Origin: Adiantum capillus-veneris
Lineage: Eukaryota > Streptophyta > Polypodiopsida > Polypodiales > Pteridaceae
Reading direction: 5' to 3'
Assembly (NCBI GenBank): GCA_014529385.2
Contig: CM043971.1
Coordinates: 88,183,340-88,247,339 of the forward strand
DNA length: 64,000 nucleotides
The notes below the pieces were generated by a model. The model made no database searches, was not told the origin of the DNA, and saw nothing but the letters and a program-made list of their open reading frames with translations. Numbering within the stretch: the first letter of the stretch is position 1; every line of letters starts with the position of its first letter. Made by a program: the position numbers and the translations under genes. This document shows positions 22,569 through 33,331 of this stretch, piece after piece.

Positions 22569-23134
22569 AATTCATCAGTTGTGTAGCCTTCCATAGTCAA
22601 ATGGAAAGCCAGAGGCTCCCCCAAGCATGGTGTAACCTCCACCTGGATAAAAGATAAAGCATTGGCCATAGCCATCCACTTGTAGAGCATGTATACCCCA
22701 TCATGTGCTTGCACCTATAAACCCAAATATAGGCCACAACAACAACCCTTCATAGCATAGCTCTTATCACCCTGTATCCATAAGATTTTGTACGTAGTGT
22801 AAGCATGTATACCATCACTTGAAGTACATGTACCATATGCATTTGTCTTGCTACCTACTAGAGAGAACTCCATAGAATATTTCACATCAAGAAAGCCTTG
22901 AAGTCGGTGCAAAGCTACTTGTAAAGCAACCTTCAACAACATATCCATCAACAACCTAGCACAGAGTTGCAATACCTTGCCGTTTTCCTTCACTTGGTGC
23001 CTAGCTAAGCACACATGCTCTCCTTGAAAACATGTATCCAAAGGCTCTATATTTGGCTCAAAAAGCAACTCAACATCCAATACTTTAGCCCCAGGAGTAT
23101 GACTTACTAAACCTTCAACTTGCTTTTCAAACAC
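22560..23134 (-). pseudogene. Downstream ORF of J, unrecognised
   Basis: A minus-strand frame of about 190 codons with one internal TAG at 22715-22717. It starts MFEKQVEGLVSHTPGAKV and after the stop continues YMLYKWMAMANALSFIQVEV. Its composition looks like coding sequence rather than noise, but I do not recognise a family. It lies downstream of the gag-like domain where pol would be expected. It may be a captured host segment. Confidence 0.4.
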
Positions 23135-23297
23135 CTACTCAATCACCATATCACTGGACAAGCAAGACAAAAAGTAATCTAATACCTCATCACCTGTAAG
23201 GTTGGCAACACCTTCCTCTTTGCATGGAGCCTCACTCTCATAGGATGCACCCGTACCAATCTACATAGAGCCAACCGCCGGATCTACCTCTCGATGA

Positions 23298-23618
23298 TTA
23301 CACACCAACTCTAGAACCAACACCTCTACATGCCCACCAAGACAAGGTTTCCCAACCCCCTGCATAGATAAACCATATCCAGAATACCTTTGTTTTGTCT
23401 TCTCCGTAATTTGATGTAGATAGCAAATCACTTTCCTCCCCTCTGTCTTTAGAGTCAAGCACTTCTGCATGGTAGTCTTCTTCAAGCACTACTTCCCAAT
23501 CTTCACCTTGTTCTTCAATTGGCTCCAACACCTCTATGTCAAGCTTGACCTCCTGCTCTATAATTTGGCCTTTAAAATATGCTACAACTTTGTCTTCATG
23601 CATGACTATATTTGGCAC
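23298..23618 (-). pseudogene. Acidic ORF between gag and downstream ORF of J
   Basis: 106-residue minus-strand frame, rich in Glu and Asp at its centre (EVLEPIEEQGEDWEVVLEED). No family recognised. It may be the gag C-terminal tail or linker of J. Confidence 0.35.
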
Positions 23619-23832
23619 AATTTCAAGACTAGTTTCTTTATTGAAGCAACTATCTCTACTTTCCTATATAGTTGCATGTGAAATATAAGGTAGAAAATAT
23701 GCAGCTTGTCTTACTCTTACCCCCTTGGTCCACTATAATTGATGCTCCATCTCCCGCTCATGTCCACTTCGGTTGCTCTTTACATGACACAATAGCATAA
23801 TCTTCAAGATTGAGAAACCCTAACTCCAACTT

Positions 23833-24345
23833 TTACTTTTCTTTTCTGCTCTTGATCTTTGCAAGCACCCCCGCGTCCGCATAGCTCTGCGGATATCCAT
23901 ACTCTACCCTCTCTCTTATCCTTGGGTGTAAGCATGCCATGAACCTCTCGAACTTGAAAACATCACCATTTTGCAGCTGGGTAGCAATAGACAATTGTTT
24001 CCAAATAGCTTCAAACCTGTCTAAAAACACATCAAATTATTCATGCACATCTTGCTTCAATACCTTGAGTTTTGCATTCACATATGTAGGAAAAACCCTC
24101 TGCTTGAGTCTTGGATAAAACGATTGTCGATCAAGAACTTCCAACCCCTCAAACCAAGCTTTGGATTTCCCTTGCATCACCAGTAGCAAAGCCCTCAACT
24201 TGGCTTCATTGATCACCATACACATTGACAACATCCATAGCTCCACATCTGACATCCAATCTTCAACATCTTGTTCACTTGATAACACTAGCCCACAATA
24301 TGGCACCATATTACTGAACCACACCATCACTTGAGCAATTAGTGT
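23833..24345 (-). pseudogene. gag: Gag-like capsid domain of J
   Basis: Minus-strand frame with the Retrotrans_gag pattern: DVEDWMSDVELWMLSM, KLRALLLVMQGKSKAWFEGL, then YVNAKLKVLKQDVHE, a stop near 24037, and DRFEAIWKQLSIATQLQNGD. In gypsy gag the GKA-x-WF motif is followed by such a helical stretch. The frame above about 24345 runs into the candidate primer site and repeat, so the true start is unknown. No zinc knuckle is visible. Confidence 0.6.
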
Positions 24346-24346
24346 G

Positions 24347-24365
24347 CTCCTCAATGGGGGCACCA
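24347..24365 (-). promoter_or_regulatory. Candidate primer binding site of J
   Basis: Minus strand reads TGGTGCCCCCATTGAGGAG, 17 of 19 bases identical to a sequence at the same relative place in element M (53641-53659 and 54181-54199). It begins with TGG as tRNA-primed sites do. The tRNA is not identified. Confidence 0.4.
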
Positions 24366-24383
24366 CAAGACGGAAAGGGGAAA

Positions 24384-24841
24384 TGGGAACACCCCCAACA
24401 CACACCCTAGATACCTCTCTATAGCTAAGTATTTCCACAAAATCCCTATCCCCTAATAGTCACACACACTCAAACCCAATCTGTAAACCCACTACTACCC
24501 CAAATTAAAAAGCTACTAGATATCAATCCGTGAGTACATAAAAACTTGGGTTGATATGGATCATCACTTTGGCATATGTTCCATGGTATTGACACATGCA
24601 ATAATTATCTATTTGCAACACATGGGGCTTGAACTTCCCCTTAGCATAGATCCCTCCCAAAAACTCCAATTGGGAAGCCAAGACCAACTCCCATAGCATA
24701 TGAGAAGCTTCAAAAACACTAGTCACCTTTTCTCTCAGAAACTTTCAAGCTTTCCATCTAGCAGAGCTGGAAATCCATGGCTGACCTGCTAAATGCCCCA
24801 TTTGGGCATACACACCTCGGTGCTACCTATTGTACCTTGCA
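24384..24841 (-). repeat. Right direct repeat of J
   Basis: On the plus strand it starts TGGGAACACCCCCAACACAC and ends GTACCTTGCA. Partner of 21858-22295. Confidence 0.75.
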
Positions 24842-25144
24842 TCACCGTAGGTGTTGGTGCTCTAGGTATAGCTCTTGGTGCTTCTCTTGTAGTTGCATCT
24901 AGCACTACTTGCTTGGTATGGTGTGGCATAGATGACCCTGTAATGGTCTAAAGCCACCCCTATCTGCAGTTCTCTCTAGATGAGTATCCTCCACTCTGAT
25001 CGTTTTTGTGGTAGAATCTATTCTTTGAGTGCTTGGTCCTTTTATCAGCCTTGTCAATGTTTCAACAACTCCAATTCTGAATTTTAATGTTCTTACCTCT
25101 AGGCTTGCACTAGGGGCCCTGGGTATGGTCAATTGGTCAAACAC
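24842..25144 (-). other. Coding-like minus-strand stretch
   Basis: Open frame MFDQLTIPRAPSASLEVRTL continuing to about 24905, and in an adjacent frame TTREAPRAIPRAPTPT. Low-complexity Pro/Arg/Thr composition; it may be a worn gag N-terminus. No firm assignment. Confidence 0.25.
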
Positions 25145-25189
25145 AAGAATTCCACAGAAGTGATTTTTAAAAAATCCTTTCTTGATAAT

Positions 25190-25830
25190 GCTTCAAATAT
25201 GTATCCAAATTTGTCTAAGATCAACACAGTCTCTGTAGCTATTGAATCGAAAAACATATAGGATCTTCTCTTTTGTGATCACCTTGCATCCAATGTTCTT
25301 TCCTCTGTACATGTTGATATCTTCTCCTATGGATGCCCAATAGAGAACTATGGATGTATCATCTATCAAGGCATGTTTTGTTTTCAAGAAATGAACTTGC
25401 ATGAGATGTTGATGGCAACCATGATTTAGGAATTGTATCTCTTTATTTTTCATATACCACCAGTCGTAGGTTGTCTACTAGGTCTAGATCTTCTACCACT
25501 TTATAAGTAACACTAGTGTGGTCCACATATCTACCATTTAGATACTTCACAAAACTGGCTCTTCAATGATTTCTGTCTGGTGATCATCAATTTGAAAAAC
25601 AAAAGTGGTTATAGGGATTTGCATAGATCTTTACCCCAAATCGGTTGTCAAATTGGTACAATTAGGTCATGTTGTAATCCACCACCTTCAGTGGCACTCT
25701 GCTAGAACTAGCTATCTCATATCCTTTCTTGTGTAGATCAGAAGCCATCTTGTAAAAACTAGAAGACTCTGAAGTCATATTAGACACATAGTCCTCAATG
25801 ATAAGTTCTCTTCCATAGGCTTTGATATAA
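25190..25830 (-). pseudogene. Unrecognised coding-like remnant
   Basis: Minus-strand reading gives successive protein-like pieces: EDYVSNMTSESSSFYKMASD, EIASSSRVPLKVVDYN, FVKYLNGRYVDHTSVTYKVV, and the open frame 25193-25453 (HGCHQHLMQVHFLKTKHALI). Stops and shifts separate them. I do not recognise the family. The even amino-acid composition suggests a degraded gene or transposon segment rather than random sequence. Confidence 0.35.
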
Positions 25831-25869
25831 GTTCTTGATTGATGCTCTCATCTAATGAGACTATACTCT

Positions 25870-25872
<3 letters not shown>

Positions 25873-25913
<41 letters not shown>
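25873..25913. repeat. (TC)n microsatellite
   Basis: 41-base pure TC run. Confidence 0.92.
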
Positions 25914-25916
<3 letters not shown>

Positions 25917-27462
25917 ACCTAGCCTTTGAATTATAGAAATTACAAGATCTTTAATGCATGAAATCAAAAACAAATTGAGTACTTGCATAAACCCAACCTA
26001 TTACCTATTAACTCTCTCTCTAGAAACTTTAAAAATGATTTTCAACTTGTCTAGAAGATGTTGCAGCTTTTTGAATCTGGTGCTCTTGCCTAGAACCTGT
26101 GTGAAGTCAGTGTATGCTCACAAACAATAAAAAATGTTAAGCCAACCCGCAGAATCAACTCTTCTTCCAAGTTGCAGCTGTCAGCTCTTGAATGGTATTT
26201 CTCCAAGTAGTATGATGTTGGAAATACCAACTTTGATTTGTTCCTAAGGTCTTATCTCACTTGTTCCAAGTGGTCAGGATAGAAAAAATTCAAAACTATG
26301 TCAAAAACTTTGACTATTTTCTCATGAACTACCAAAAAGCTAGTTTTAGAAACCCTTAAACAACAATCGAAATTTGAGGCCTTAAATAACGTTTTTCAAA
26401 CCCTTGAACTAAAGGTTTTCTATTATTACACCATACTTAGCAAGTGACGATGATTACCCATAACAGTTGGTGTAGTTAAAAATAAATAAATGATAGAGAA
26501 TAGAAAGGAAAGGGTAATGTGGGGCAATAATTAAAAAGGAAAAGGACAGGGATTGTTAAAATTAATAGACAAGAGATAACACCAAACGCATTTTGCAAAC
26601 ATTAGCTCATCAGTAGTGTTAGCTATAGGGGGAGAAAGGGAGGGTTTGCAAGAGGTTTTCTTCAAGGGACTTCATGTAATAAATAGAGATTATAACATGC
26701 TACCATTTTTGTGTAAGGGAATAAGAAGAGTACAATGGGGAATCCAAGAAATACAATATTTTTAAGGAGAAAATGATACTATAAAGCTCTCTTATCTTGT
26801 AAGTAAGTACAATCCAAAGCTAAGATAGGCTAAGCTCTTGCAGGGGGGCTTTCCCAAACTATCACCATCTTGTAAGGGAACAGAAGAAACGGGCAAATGG
26901 GGGGTGGGGTGGGTACGGCACCAAAGTTTAGGAGGGGTAGTATGTGTGAATAATTGAAAAAGGAGTCAATCCAAGCATCCCTATCTTGCAAGAGAGTAAG
27001 AGAGAGACATCTAAAGAAACAAATTTGGGGAGATAGCACCCGCAAGCACCCAAGGTGGGAGGAAGGCGGAGTGTGAAGTGGATGGGGTGAGTTAAGGGGA
27101 AATACTAGAGGTGAAAATTTTACCCAAATTTGGAGAATTTATCCAACAAATGGTGGGATTGTGAAGGCATGTAAGCTCAAGGTTGGAGGAAGAGAGCTTG
27201 ATTAAAGGCTTGTTAATGGAATGAGATAGTCTCAAGGGTGAGAAGGGTATTTTTACAGTGGTAGGAGTAAGTTTGGTGGTTGAATTCATCATAAGGAGAA
27301 AGGACCTAGAGTTATATGACACAAACTCCAAGCAAGCCTTTAGGAGGGATGAAGGATACCCTTTGACTCTTAATCTAGAGAAAAATTGATTGTGTATGGC
27401 TATAAAGCCCGAGAGAGAGATTTATCTAACAATGTATCTTTTGAATTTGACAGAATGAAGGA
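25914..27462. other. Unassigned spacer
   Basis: No protein family or transposon end recognised. 26460-27060 is A/G-rich with repeated words such as ATCTTGTAAG. Open frames are short. Confidence 0.4.
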
Positions 27463-27746
27463 AATCTTTTGGTGTATTGAGTGACAAGAACACCAAGGTA
27501 TGTAGTTGTATGAGTTGAGAGGTTTTTGGTGGCAATGAGAGTCAACGATACCAAGCCTAGAGAAAAAAACCCATTTAGAGAAGTGGATATCTAAGATAAT
27601 GAAGTCAATCTTTTGGTGTATTGGGTGACAAGAACACCAATGTATGTAGTTGTATGAGTTGAGAGGTTTTTGGTGATGAGAGTCAAGGATACCAAGCCTA
27701 GAGAAAAAAACCCCTTTAAAGAACTGGATATCTAAGATAATGGGTT
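27463..27746 (+). repeat. Tandem duplication, 144 bp period, two units
   Basis: Units 27463-27606 and 27607-27746 both start AATCTTTTGGTGTATTG and share GAGAAAAAAACCC and ATATCTAAGATAATG. A few substitutions and a three-base deletion (GGCAATGAG against GATGAG) separate them. Confidence 0.9.
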
Positions 27747-27889
27747 CTTGAGTGGATATTTTAGAGGTGATCTTAATGTTCTCTTGAAGTGGGTACCCAT
27801 TACTTTAAGATTTGTAGAGCCACTTCTAAGCTACATTTTGATAAAAGAAGTTTTGGAATCGGACTCCGTATGTGAAAGTTATGTTATTT

Positions 27890-29990
27890 TTAGTGAAAAC
27901 TAGTTTTCACTTGTGACACAAAACTGCTTGTAACTTGAGGTCTGCTAGGTATTTTTGGTCCAAACTTAGTCACTGCAATGTACAAGACATGCACAACAAC
28001 GTCACCAAGTCTTGTCAAGTTTTGACCCTTGTAGTAGATGGAATGAAAAAAAAAACGCATTTATTTCTCAAAGTAAATTTTTTTGTAAATTTTTTCAGTT
28101 TTGTTGAGTTCATTGGATTCTCCACTCTCAATATACCATGTTTGTCAAATTTTGTGAAATTTGGAGTCCAAAATGACTTCCTAGTCTCATTGTAATAGTT
28201 TTAGAACCTGAAAAGACATTGTTTTGATCATAAAAGCTAGAAAAATAGTCCAAATTTTGATATGACAAGACCTTTGAGCTTGAAATGCAATCAAGAATGA
28301 GTACAAAAGAATTCACCCTTTTTGAACTACTAGGAAAAAAAGGCATTTTTTTCCTCAAGATGCTCTTTTTCAAAATTTTTCACTTAGGCTGGCTTCTTCA
28401 CCTTATGAATAGCCTACTCACCAATTTTGGTCCAATTTGGAGTTCTAGAAGGTTCTCTAAACCTTGTTTCGGCAGTTTTAGAGCTCTTTTCTAACTATTT
28501 TGAACCTAACATGTGATTTGAGTGTCCATTTGATTTTGAAAAGACGAGTGAGTTTCTCAACCAAGATTTATGAGCACACCAAATCTCAGATGTTTCTAAC
28601 TATTTTCAACAATCTTCAAAGAAAAAAACGTGATTTTTTCCTAAGGTCAACACAAAGTTGTTAAAATGAAGTTTTTTTCCATTTTATTAGGTTTCCCACT
28701 CTTTGTAGATCTTATCTACTAATTTTGGTCTAGTTTTGACCTCTTTTGAGTGTTCTAGGCCAACTTTAGCATTTTCTGGCACTTCTGACTTGGATTTGGT
28801 TTAGCCTATTGCACAAATTCTCAATTTCAAATTTTATAAGTGTGATCCTTGCATCAAGGTCCCCCTTTGGTCTAAAACTTGGCAAAAGATTCTCGCTCCA
28901 GTAAATAGCTTGGAAAAAAAGCAATTTTCTTCATCTATGCCTACTTCTGGCAAATTTTTTCAATTTTAACTTGATAGGGGTGATCCTTGCATTAAGGTCT
29001 CCCATTGAAGGAAATCTTGGCAAAAAATTCTTCTTCTTGCAAGTAGCAAATAAAAAAATGCGATTTTCTCCTTTGCTAGTGCTTCGGCAACATTTTGAAA
29101 CTTTTTCCAATTCCTAAGTGTTTGGCCTTCTTTCAAGAAAACATTCACCAAATTTCACTATGTTTGGTAAAATTTTTCACTTTAATTCCAATTTTAGATA
29201 TGTTATGAGTCAAAAAGCTGGGATTTGACCTCACACTCCCACTATGAGTCCAAATTCAATTTTGATTTGATAACTTGCTTTCTTAGGTTAAGTAGAACAC
29301 TTGTCCCAACCCTTGACAAGTTTTGACTTCTCTAGCTGGGTGCTGGAGAAAAAAATGTGATTTTTTTCCTTGCTTCCTTGCCCTTGAGTCCATAACACTT
29401 GCAAGCACTACGCTTAGCAATCTCAAACAATGTTATACACCTAATTTTGGTCAATTTTGATTGTCTTTGCTGCCTATTATCTTGTTATGCTTCTTTTTGA
29501 CTCAAATCTTTGAGTGTGTGAGTGTCCACAAATAATCATGCAATTTTTTCAACACAAACTAGCTTTCAAGAACCCAATGCACACATGCGTCCATGCAAAA
29601 TTAAAAAATTGATCTTTTGGAGCTACGTCATGAAAAAAAATGCGATTTTTTCCTAGGGTTGATTTTTGGACATACTTTTCAACATTTGACTTTACAAGTG
29701 TACTTAAATTGGTCATTGGATGCTCTATGTAAAGTTTGACTGAAAAATTTGCATAAAAATCTGAGGTCTAGAAAGAAACGCGAGTTTTTTCTCTTAGCGA
29801 GCAAAATCACTTTTTTTTTTCCAACTTTCACTTTTCCAAAGGTTGTTGCTATCACTTTACATCCAATGTGTCACAAGGAATCAAAATTTCCACAAAAATT
29901 GAACTCCTTGGGTGAATTTTCGTTCCTCACACTAAGAACTGAACCTCTCAGGCAACTTTTGTTCACTTCTTTTTATTGATTTTCACACAA
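27890..29990 (+). repeat. Degenerate array with about 144/287 bp periodicity
   Basis: An A-run followed by GCGATTTTTTCC-like sequence recurs at about 28046, 28334, 28621, 28911, 29052, 29346, 29632 and 29771. The intervals are 288, 287, 290, 141, 294, 286 and 139, so they are multiples of about 144. A second word, CTAATTTTGGTC, recurs at about 28421, 28718 and 29441. Units are highly diverged. The two young 144 bp units at 27463-27746 may be the same family. No coding. Confidence 0.6.
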
Positions 29991-29994
29991 AGCA

Positions 29995-30345
29995 CATGCT
30001 AGCACAAATCTCAGCCAAGATCCGGATAAAACCTCATCCAAAGATGCATCTACTTATCGTACTCCTAAAACAAGAGAAAACAACACTCAAAACAACAACT
30101 TACGACAAAAACTCTAAAATATGCATTTTTCTTGTGTTTTGTCAGCCTACTACAAACTTCATTGCTCTAATGTGGACACAAGCTCCAAACCTACTCTCAA
30201 CACTTTACTCTCTCTTTCGACCACTCTTATGGTGAGAAACTCACCACTAAAAACACAAAGACCAAGGATGTCTTGATCTCCACTTCTATCTTACTCTATC
30301 TAACTAGTCTATCTAAGGCATCTTTGGCAATTTCTATATGTCTTC
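29995..30345. other. Spacer before LTR of H
   Basis: AC-rich stretch without recognisable coding. It could contain the true left end of the LTR of H, which I cannot fix. Confidence 0.35.
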
Positions 30346-30657
30346 ATGTTAACCCTCGTGGCTCACGGACACCCTATCGCCTACGACGGACACTGTAACC
30401 GTATTATTTATTTAAGTAGAGTCAGGCACCGGGCTTGTCGGTCCAATAGGGAAAGGTAGAGTGATCGCCGATGAGAGGCGCACTCTAACACGAACATGCT
30501 AGGGTTAGTTGGCTAAGCATGGGCGCCCAAGTGTGAATGGGGTGAGCTCACATAAAAGCCAATTAAACCTAAAATTGAGTCATTCTCTCATTGTGCAATA
30601 GAAGCTGCTCTTGCTCCATCTCCACCTTCTCCTTCACCATCTCCTTGTGTGTGTGCG

Positions 30658-30720
<63 letters not shown>

Positions 30721-30946
30721 GAGTGTGTGTGCGATCGAGCGTTGCGGCGGCACGACGGCGGCGAGGCGGTTGAGCGCGGCGTAGCGGCGAGGAATCCTCT
30801 ACGGCACGAGCATAAGGCGGTGAGTGACACACCATTGCCCTCTTTGAGCTTACTAGTTAAACTAGTTGTGTGCTTGGAGCCGTCTGCGGCTCGTACACGG
30901 TGTATCGGCAAGTCCCTTGCTTCGACAGTGCGGCAAGGAGCGCACA
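30346..30946 (+). repeat. Probable 5' LTR of gypsy part of H
   Basis: The right end (GCGCACA at 30940-30946) lies four bases from the primer site. The left end is not fixed: TGTTAACC at 30346 or TGTAACC near 30391 are candidates. It contains a long (GA)n tract and a GC-rich CGGCGGC segment. No partner LTR exists in the window. Confidence 0.45.
30661..30717. repeat. (GA)n microsatellite in LTR of H
   Basis: About 57 bases of GA repeat, flanked on both sides by GTGTGTGTGCG-like sequence. Confidence 0.93.
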
Positions 30947-30950
30947 TTTT

Positions 30951-30968
30951 TGGCGCCGTTGCCGGGGA
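30951..30968 (+). promoter_or_regulatory. Primer binding site of H (tRNA-Asp)
   Basis: TGGCGCCGTTGCCGGGGA, an exact match to the primer site known from plant Tat/Athila gypsy elements. Confidence 0.93.
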
Positions 30969-32020
30969 ATAGCCCTGCACTAAGCCCAAGAGGCACTTTG
31001 TGCTTCTTGTATGAGTGGTTTGCAGTAGGAAAGAAGAGGGAGAGGAAGGCGTATTTTTTCTGTAGGTTGTTAATTCTGTTTTTCCAATGCGCACAGTTTG
31101 CATTTTCTGTTTTTCTGCTGCGTACATTCAGTAATTAGTTAGACAGTTAGGAAAATTCTGTTTTTTTGTTTACACACAGTTAGCATTTCTTGCGTTTTAT
31201 TTGCATTCTCTGTGTTTTCACTGCACAGTTCTGTCAAGTTTCAATTTCTGCATTTTCTGTGTTTTCTGGTTCGTGCACAGTTAGGCGCACAGTTAGTTAA
31301 TTAAGTAGGTTAGTAATTAGGTGAACCACTGATTAGCAGGTCAGTAGGTAGGTGGGGCAGTAAATAGTTAGGTGAGGTCAACGCGCACCAAAACGCGTAC
31401 CAAATAATATCTCAAAAAAAAAAGTAAATTTATTTTTTTGTTTTAAAAAATTGAAAAAAAAATATTTCGAAAAAAAAAAAAGAACCGAAAAATAAAAACG
31501 CGAGTGAGCGGGAGGTCAAATTTTCGAAAAGAAAAAACGTGAGTTATAAAAACGTACGGGTTGGTTTGTATAAAAGTTAGATCAAGATCGGGATCATTTT
31601 CCCAAGCCCAAGCCCAAGCCCAAGCCCAGGCCCAGGCCTCAGTCCTCAGTCTTATTATATATACTAAACTCACTCTTATATATATACCCTTCTCCCTCAA
31701 GAGAGAATGAGAGCATGTGGGACAAGTCCTCCACTCTCCTCCCTTCTCTTCCCACTTGCACCCTTAGACTTTCTAGTTTGGGCCTAGTTCCCTACTGGAA
31801 ATTGACAGTTTTAGGGATTCCGAGGGCATAGAGTGACCAAACGGAGGGCTGTAAACCACGGCACGACCCTCTGACCGATACGCTCGTTTCGAGCTATCAC
31901 ACGGCCCATTCCACGACACGCTCTAAAAAATCTAGCAAAAAAACAAACAAAAAACACGCTAAAAACTAGTCACAAGGCCTCCTAGAGCAGCTTTTTGACA
32001 CCTTAGGCTATCAAAAGCAC
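30969..32020 (+). other. Leader of H
   Basis: About 1 kb. 31060-31300 is T-rich with repeats of TTTTCTGTG-like words; 31601-31638 is a CCCAAG hexamer repeat; TATAAAAG lies near 31569. No long coding frame. Confidence 0.6.
31601..31638. repeat. (CCCAAG)n hexanucleotide repeat
   Basis: About six units, the last two reading CCCAGG. The minus-strand Trp-Ala ORF over it is an artefact. Confidence 0.85.
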
Positions 32021-33316
32021 ATGCACTTACGCTCTGGGTGGGTGCTAGAACACGAGCATATTGAGGGTGCCTCTGTTCATACGGACACCCATTACCCATC
32101 CACGATAGGCTCTAGTCCCTCAGCGGGGACACAAGGTAGCACCACCCAAGACCCTAAAATAGCCGCTAGTGATTCCTCCTCCGACTCAGAAATCATCGAA
32201 GCATACCCTACCCAAAACACTGAGAGAGAAGGCCATGCACCTCCTGAAGCTCCAGAGCCTAGTACTAGTATGTTTAGCCGTTTCATGGAAACATTAGGTA
32301 GAGCTACTCGCTCGGAACCTGATGCAAATGAAGCACACGAAGGGGGTGGGGAAGTGGACTCTCCTTTCACATCGCACGTGGACCCCACACCCCCAAAGAG
32401 TGTCCATGTGGATATCCTGCCAACTTCTTACCAAGAAGGCCCTGTTGAGCTGCCCCTTTCAGAAGTTCCCTCTAGAGTACCGTTGGTGACAAGTAAAACC
32501 ACGGGGAGCAACATTGCTTCTACCTCACAAGAAACCGTTAACACGTCGACTCTAGAAGGATTGTTCATTAATGATCATTGGACATACGACCTCCACACTG
32601 AGGTGTTGACGGATCTACACTCTGGCCACGCCTACCATGTAGGATGGATAGAGATTGTACAATCCACCTCTAGTGCCACGAGCATCGAAGATCAACAGAA
32701 AATGATCTGTAATGTTATCCATGGCATTATTCAATCAGAAAGGCAAAACCGAGGGGTAAATATACTCTCAACTGGCATGAGATTTCTGGATACAAGCAAG
32801 GCTCAACAGCCTACTCTATCACAAATGGAGACTCCTCTAATGAGCCCCATGGACCCATCTTACGTCATTTCACCTGGGGTCTCTATGCAATCTGAGCCTC
32901 CGAGCGACAACTTTAGCTTCCCTAACTTGGCTCAACCCTCTATTAAGGAAAACCCAGTGCTCACTCCAGGGATAAGCCTGACAGAGAATGTACCGATGAC
33001 ATCTACGATTAGCGCAGTGCCACTACCTAGTGTCGTAGTACCTAATATGGGGCCTCGACCGTATGTGCCTCTAGCCCCTTATGCACACATGGCCCCCACA
33101 CCTCCAATTGTACCACTTGTTTATGCTCCTCGAGTGCCGCTCCCTAGCCCTTATCCGAGTGGACCTATGCCCGATTATGTTCTATATCCTGCATCATCCA
33201 CACATATGCCAAGACCGGTACCCGTCCCTCTCCCACATATGATTCCAAGAGTACCTCCACCGGCCCTGCCTCCTCACATAGGTGACTTGGCAGCGTTTGC
33301 TCAAACCATAGGTTGA
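32021..33316 (+). CDS. N-terminal gag-region ORF of H, 431 aa
   Basis: ATG start MHLRSGWVLEHEHIEG. It ends at TGA 33314-33316 and is in the same frame as the next ORF, which begins five codons later. No enzyme domain. Residues about 30-110 are Ser/Glu/Pro-rich; about 185-270 may fold (GLFINDHWTYDLHTEVLTDL); about 330-425 are Pro-rich (PLPSPYPSGPMPDY). It corresponds in position to the 410-residue ORF of element A, which is also closed by an in-frame TGA before the capsid. It may be a gag N-terminal extension made as a separate protein or by TGA readthrough. Confidence 0.65.
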   Translation: MHLRSGWVLEHEHIEGASVHTDTHYPSTIGSSPSAGTQGSTTQDPKIAASDSSSDSEIIEAYPTQNTEREGHAPPEAPEPSTSMFSRFMETLGRATRSEPDANEAHEGGGEVDSPFTSHVDPTPPKSVHVDILPTSYQEGPVELPLSEVPSRVPLVTSKTTGSNIASTSQETVNTSTLEGLFINDHWTYDLHTEVLTDLHSGHAYHVGWIEIVQSTSSATSIEDQQKMICNVIHGIIQSERQNRGVNILSTGMRFLDTSKAQQPTLSQMETPLMSPMDPSYVISPGVSMQSEPPSDNFSFPNLAQPSIKENPVLTPGISLTENVPMTSTISAVPLPSVVVPNMGPRPYVPLAPYAHMAPTPPIVPLVYAPRVPLPSPYPSGPMPDYVLYPASSTHMPRPVPVPLPHMIPRVPPPALPPHIGDLAAFAQTIG

Positions 33317-33331
33317 TCTATCGCGGAAAAT

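Larger units (their letters stand above)
21858..24841 (-). mobile_element. Candidate non-autonomous LTR element J
   Basis: Two direct repeats of about 440-460 bp (21858-22295 and 24384-24841) enclose about 2.1 kb with a minus-strand gag-like domain near the right repeat, as expected for a minus-strand element with its 5' LTR at right. No RT, integrase or protease is seen between them. No clear target duplication or polypurine tract was found, and the exact repeat ends are uncertain. It could also be two insertions sharing an LTR family. Confidence 0.5.

Noticed and set aside
27092-27331. Minus-strand Thr/Ser-rich ORF of 79 residues
   Set aside because: No similarity to any family known to me, no coding-like context and it overlaps unassigned A/G-rich DNA.
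30569-31138. Possible host exon in the GC-rich part of 30720-30960
   Set aside because: It lies in the LTR just before a perfect primer binding site; the frames are short and low-complexity.
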